From Holophagales bacterium (GTDB lineage: Bacteria > Acidobacteriota > Thermoanaerobaculia > UBA5066), in NCBI GenBank assembly GCA_016719485.1, contig JADJZB010000004.1, positions 62,001 through 126,000 on the forward strand: DNA of 64,000 nucleotides, in the 5' to 3' direction. A model generated the notes under the pieces. The model was not told the DNA's origin and did no database searches. It saw only the letters and a program-made list of their open reading frames with translations. Made by a program: the position numbers and the translations under genes. Position 1 is the first letter of the stretch, and each line of letters opens with the position of its first letter. This document shows, in pieces, positions 63,110 to 64,000 of the stretch.

Positions 63110-63321
63110 AGAGAGAGTTCAGGGTCGGGGGTCACGTGACGTGGAACTCAGAAGCCGGGCGGGTCCGCGGGACGATCATCAAGGTGCACACCAAGGACGT
63201 CGACTACAAGGGCTACACCCACCACGCGAGCGAGGACGAGCCACAGTACGAAATCAAGAGCGACAAGACCGACCACATCGCAATGCACAAGGCGACTGCG
63301 TTGAGAAGGGTGCGCGAGTAG
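63106..63321 (+). CDS. DUF2945 (hypervirulence-associated tudor-like) protein
   Basis: 71-residue small beta-barrel protein: VGGHVTWNSEAGRVRGTIIK, DEPQYEIKSDKTDHIAMHK and ALRRVRE match the DUF2945 family throughout. The start overlaps the remnant upstream (ATGA). The molecular role of the family is unknown. Confidence 0.85.
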   Translation: MKREFRVGGHVTWNSEAGRVRGTIIKVHTKDVDYKGYTHHASEDEPQYEIKSDKTDHIAMHKATALRRVRE

Positions 63322-63334
63322 AGAGAGCTGCAGA

Positions 63335-64000
63335 TCAATCTCCGGATCGTGGAGGCGTCGGCGGGGCCGTCGGCTGTCCCACGCCCACAATGAGCCTTGA
63401 TGAGCGCTGCCGTGTGAAGTAGGCCCACGCCCACTCGAACAGCACCACGAAGCGGTTGCGGAACCCGATCAGCCACAGGATGTGAATGAAGCACCACACG
63501 AGCCAGGCAGGGAACCCCGACAGCCGCAGCCCGCGGATGTCGACGACCGCCGCCGCCCGTCCGATCGCCGCCATGGTCCCGCGATCGCGATAGCAGAACG
63601 ACGTAAGGGGCTGCCCCCGCATGGCGCGGAGGATGCTGTGCGCCGCGTGGCGGCCCTGCTGCAGAGCGACCGGCGCCAGGCCGGCGAGCGGCCGACCGTC
63701 GCGGCCAGTGCACGCCGCCAGGTCGCCTACCACGAATACTTCGGGATGCCCCGGAATGGTGAGATCGGGGTTGACGATCACCCGGCCGATGCGATCGAGC
63801 GGGACGCCGAGCGAGCGAGCGAGCGGCGATGGCTGGACGCCCGCGGCCCAGAGGATCGTCGCCGCGCTCACGCGCTCCTCGCCGATGGTCACGGCGCCCG
63901 GCGAAATGGTCGTGACGGAAGCGCCTGTCCGGACCTCCACGCAAAGCCGCTGCAGCGAGCGCTCGGCCTTTGCCGAGAGGCTCGCGGGGAACATCGGCAG
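63335..64000 (-). CDS. Type II NADH dehydrogenase, 5' end beyond window
   Basis: C-terminal 219 residues of a membrane-associated NDH-2 flavoprotein, cut by the window edge. Visible are the second dinucleotide segment (ATILWAAGVQPSPLARSLG), the FAD motif VFVVGDLAAC, the quinone-site-like APVALQQGRHAAHSIL, and the amphipathic membrane region LSGFPAWLVWCFIHILWLIGFRNR typical of NDH-2. It is convergent with the DUF2945 gene. Confidence 0.88.
   Translation of the reverse strand: MPMFPASLSAKAERSLQRLCVEVRTGASVTTISPGAVTIGEERVSAATILWAAGVQPSPLARSLGVPLDRIGRVIVNPDLTIPGHPEVFVVGDLAACTGRDGRPLAGLAPVALQQGRHAAHSILRAMRGQPLTSFCYRDRGTMAAIGRAAAVVDIRGLRLSGFPAWLVWCFIHILWLIGFRNRFVVLFEWAWAYFTRQRSSRLIVGVGQPTAPPTPPRSGD

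Overview
The window is G+C-rich throughout and carries gene families that together suggest an Acidobacteriota-like bacterium: an ECF sigma factor of the TIGR02999-like group paired with a kinase-TPR protein, an alternative complex III, and cytochrome-c-linked nitrate respiration. This assignment is an inference from gene content; no rRNA or complete tRNA is present. Many reading frames, including the housekeeping gene trpS and most of the nar and act genes, contain isolated single-base shifts. Much of this is therefore probably sequence or assembly error rather than gene decay, although a few genes have real-looking deletions.

Layout. 1-4.3 kb is an accessory edge: a tyrosine recombinase beside the 3' half of a tRNA-Asp-like gene, an unrecognised protein and a DUF4143-type ATPase. 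4.4-8.3 kb holds an ECF sigma factor overlapping a Ser/Thr kinase-TPR gene. 8.5-8.8 kb is a scar where two gene fragments meet. 8.9-12.6 kb is a TetR-controlled DevABC/MacB-like export operon. 12.7-20.2 kb is a nitrogen-oxide module: an octaheme HAO-family cytochrome faces, across a terminator, a NasA-like nitrate reductase operon with a b-type cytochrome, a ferredoxin and a Rieske-NarK reading frame.

20.6-37.9 kb is the centrepiece: an almost gapless minus-strand gene run narC-narG-narH-narJ-narI-narK-tehA-like-actABCDEF. It joins a cytochrome-dependent membrane nitrate reductase to a complete alternative complex III, with no oxygen reductase genes alongside. A good sigma-54 promoter precedes narC. 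The adjacent operon (38.1-41.9 kb) encodes MoaA (molybdenum cofactor), a PAS histidine kinase with a cysteine cluster, and a sigma-54-activating NtrC-type regulator. A palindrome, ATGAC-N4-GTCAT, lies upstream of the octaheme cytochrome, the NasA-like operon and (as a variant) moaA, suggesting a shared CRP/FNR-type regulator.

42.0-50.5 kb is a YbhGFSR/TolC-type drug efflux operon whose tolC-like gene was split near codon 5 by an IS5-family element. 50.5-53.8 kb holds a DUF6448 protein, a truncated RIC iron-sulfur repair protein, a damaged methyltransferase and a divergent heme-copper-oxidase-like protein. 53.9-64 kb is a mixed metabolic and repair region (trpS, ferredoxin reductase-like protein, PAS protein, damaged acnA, transaldolase, DUF488, AlkA-like glycosylase, DUF2945, partial NDH-2).
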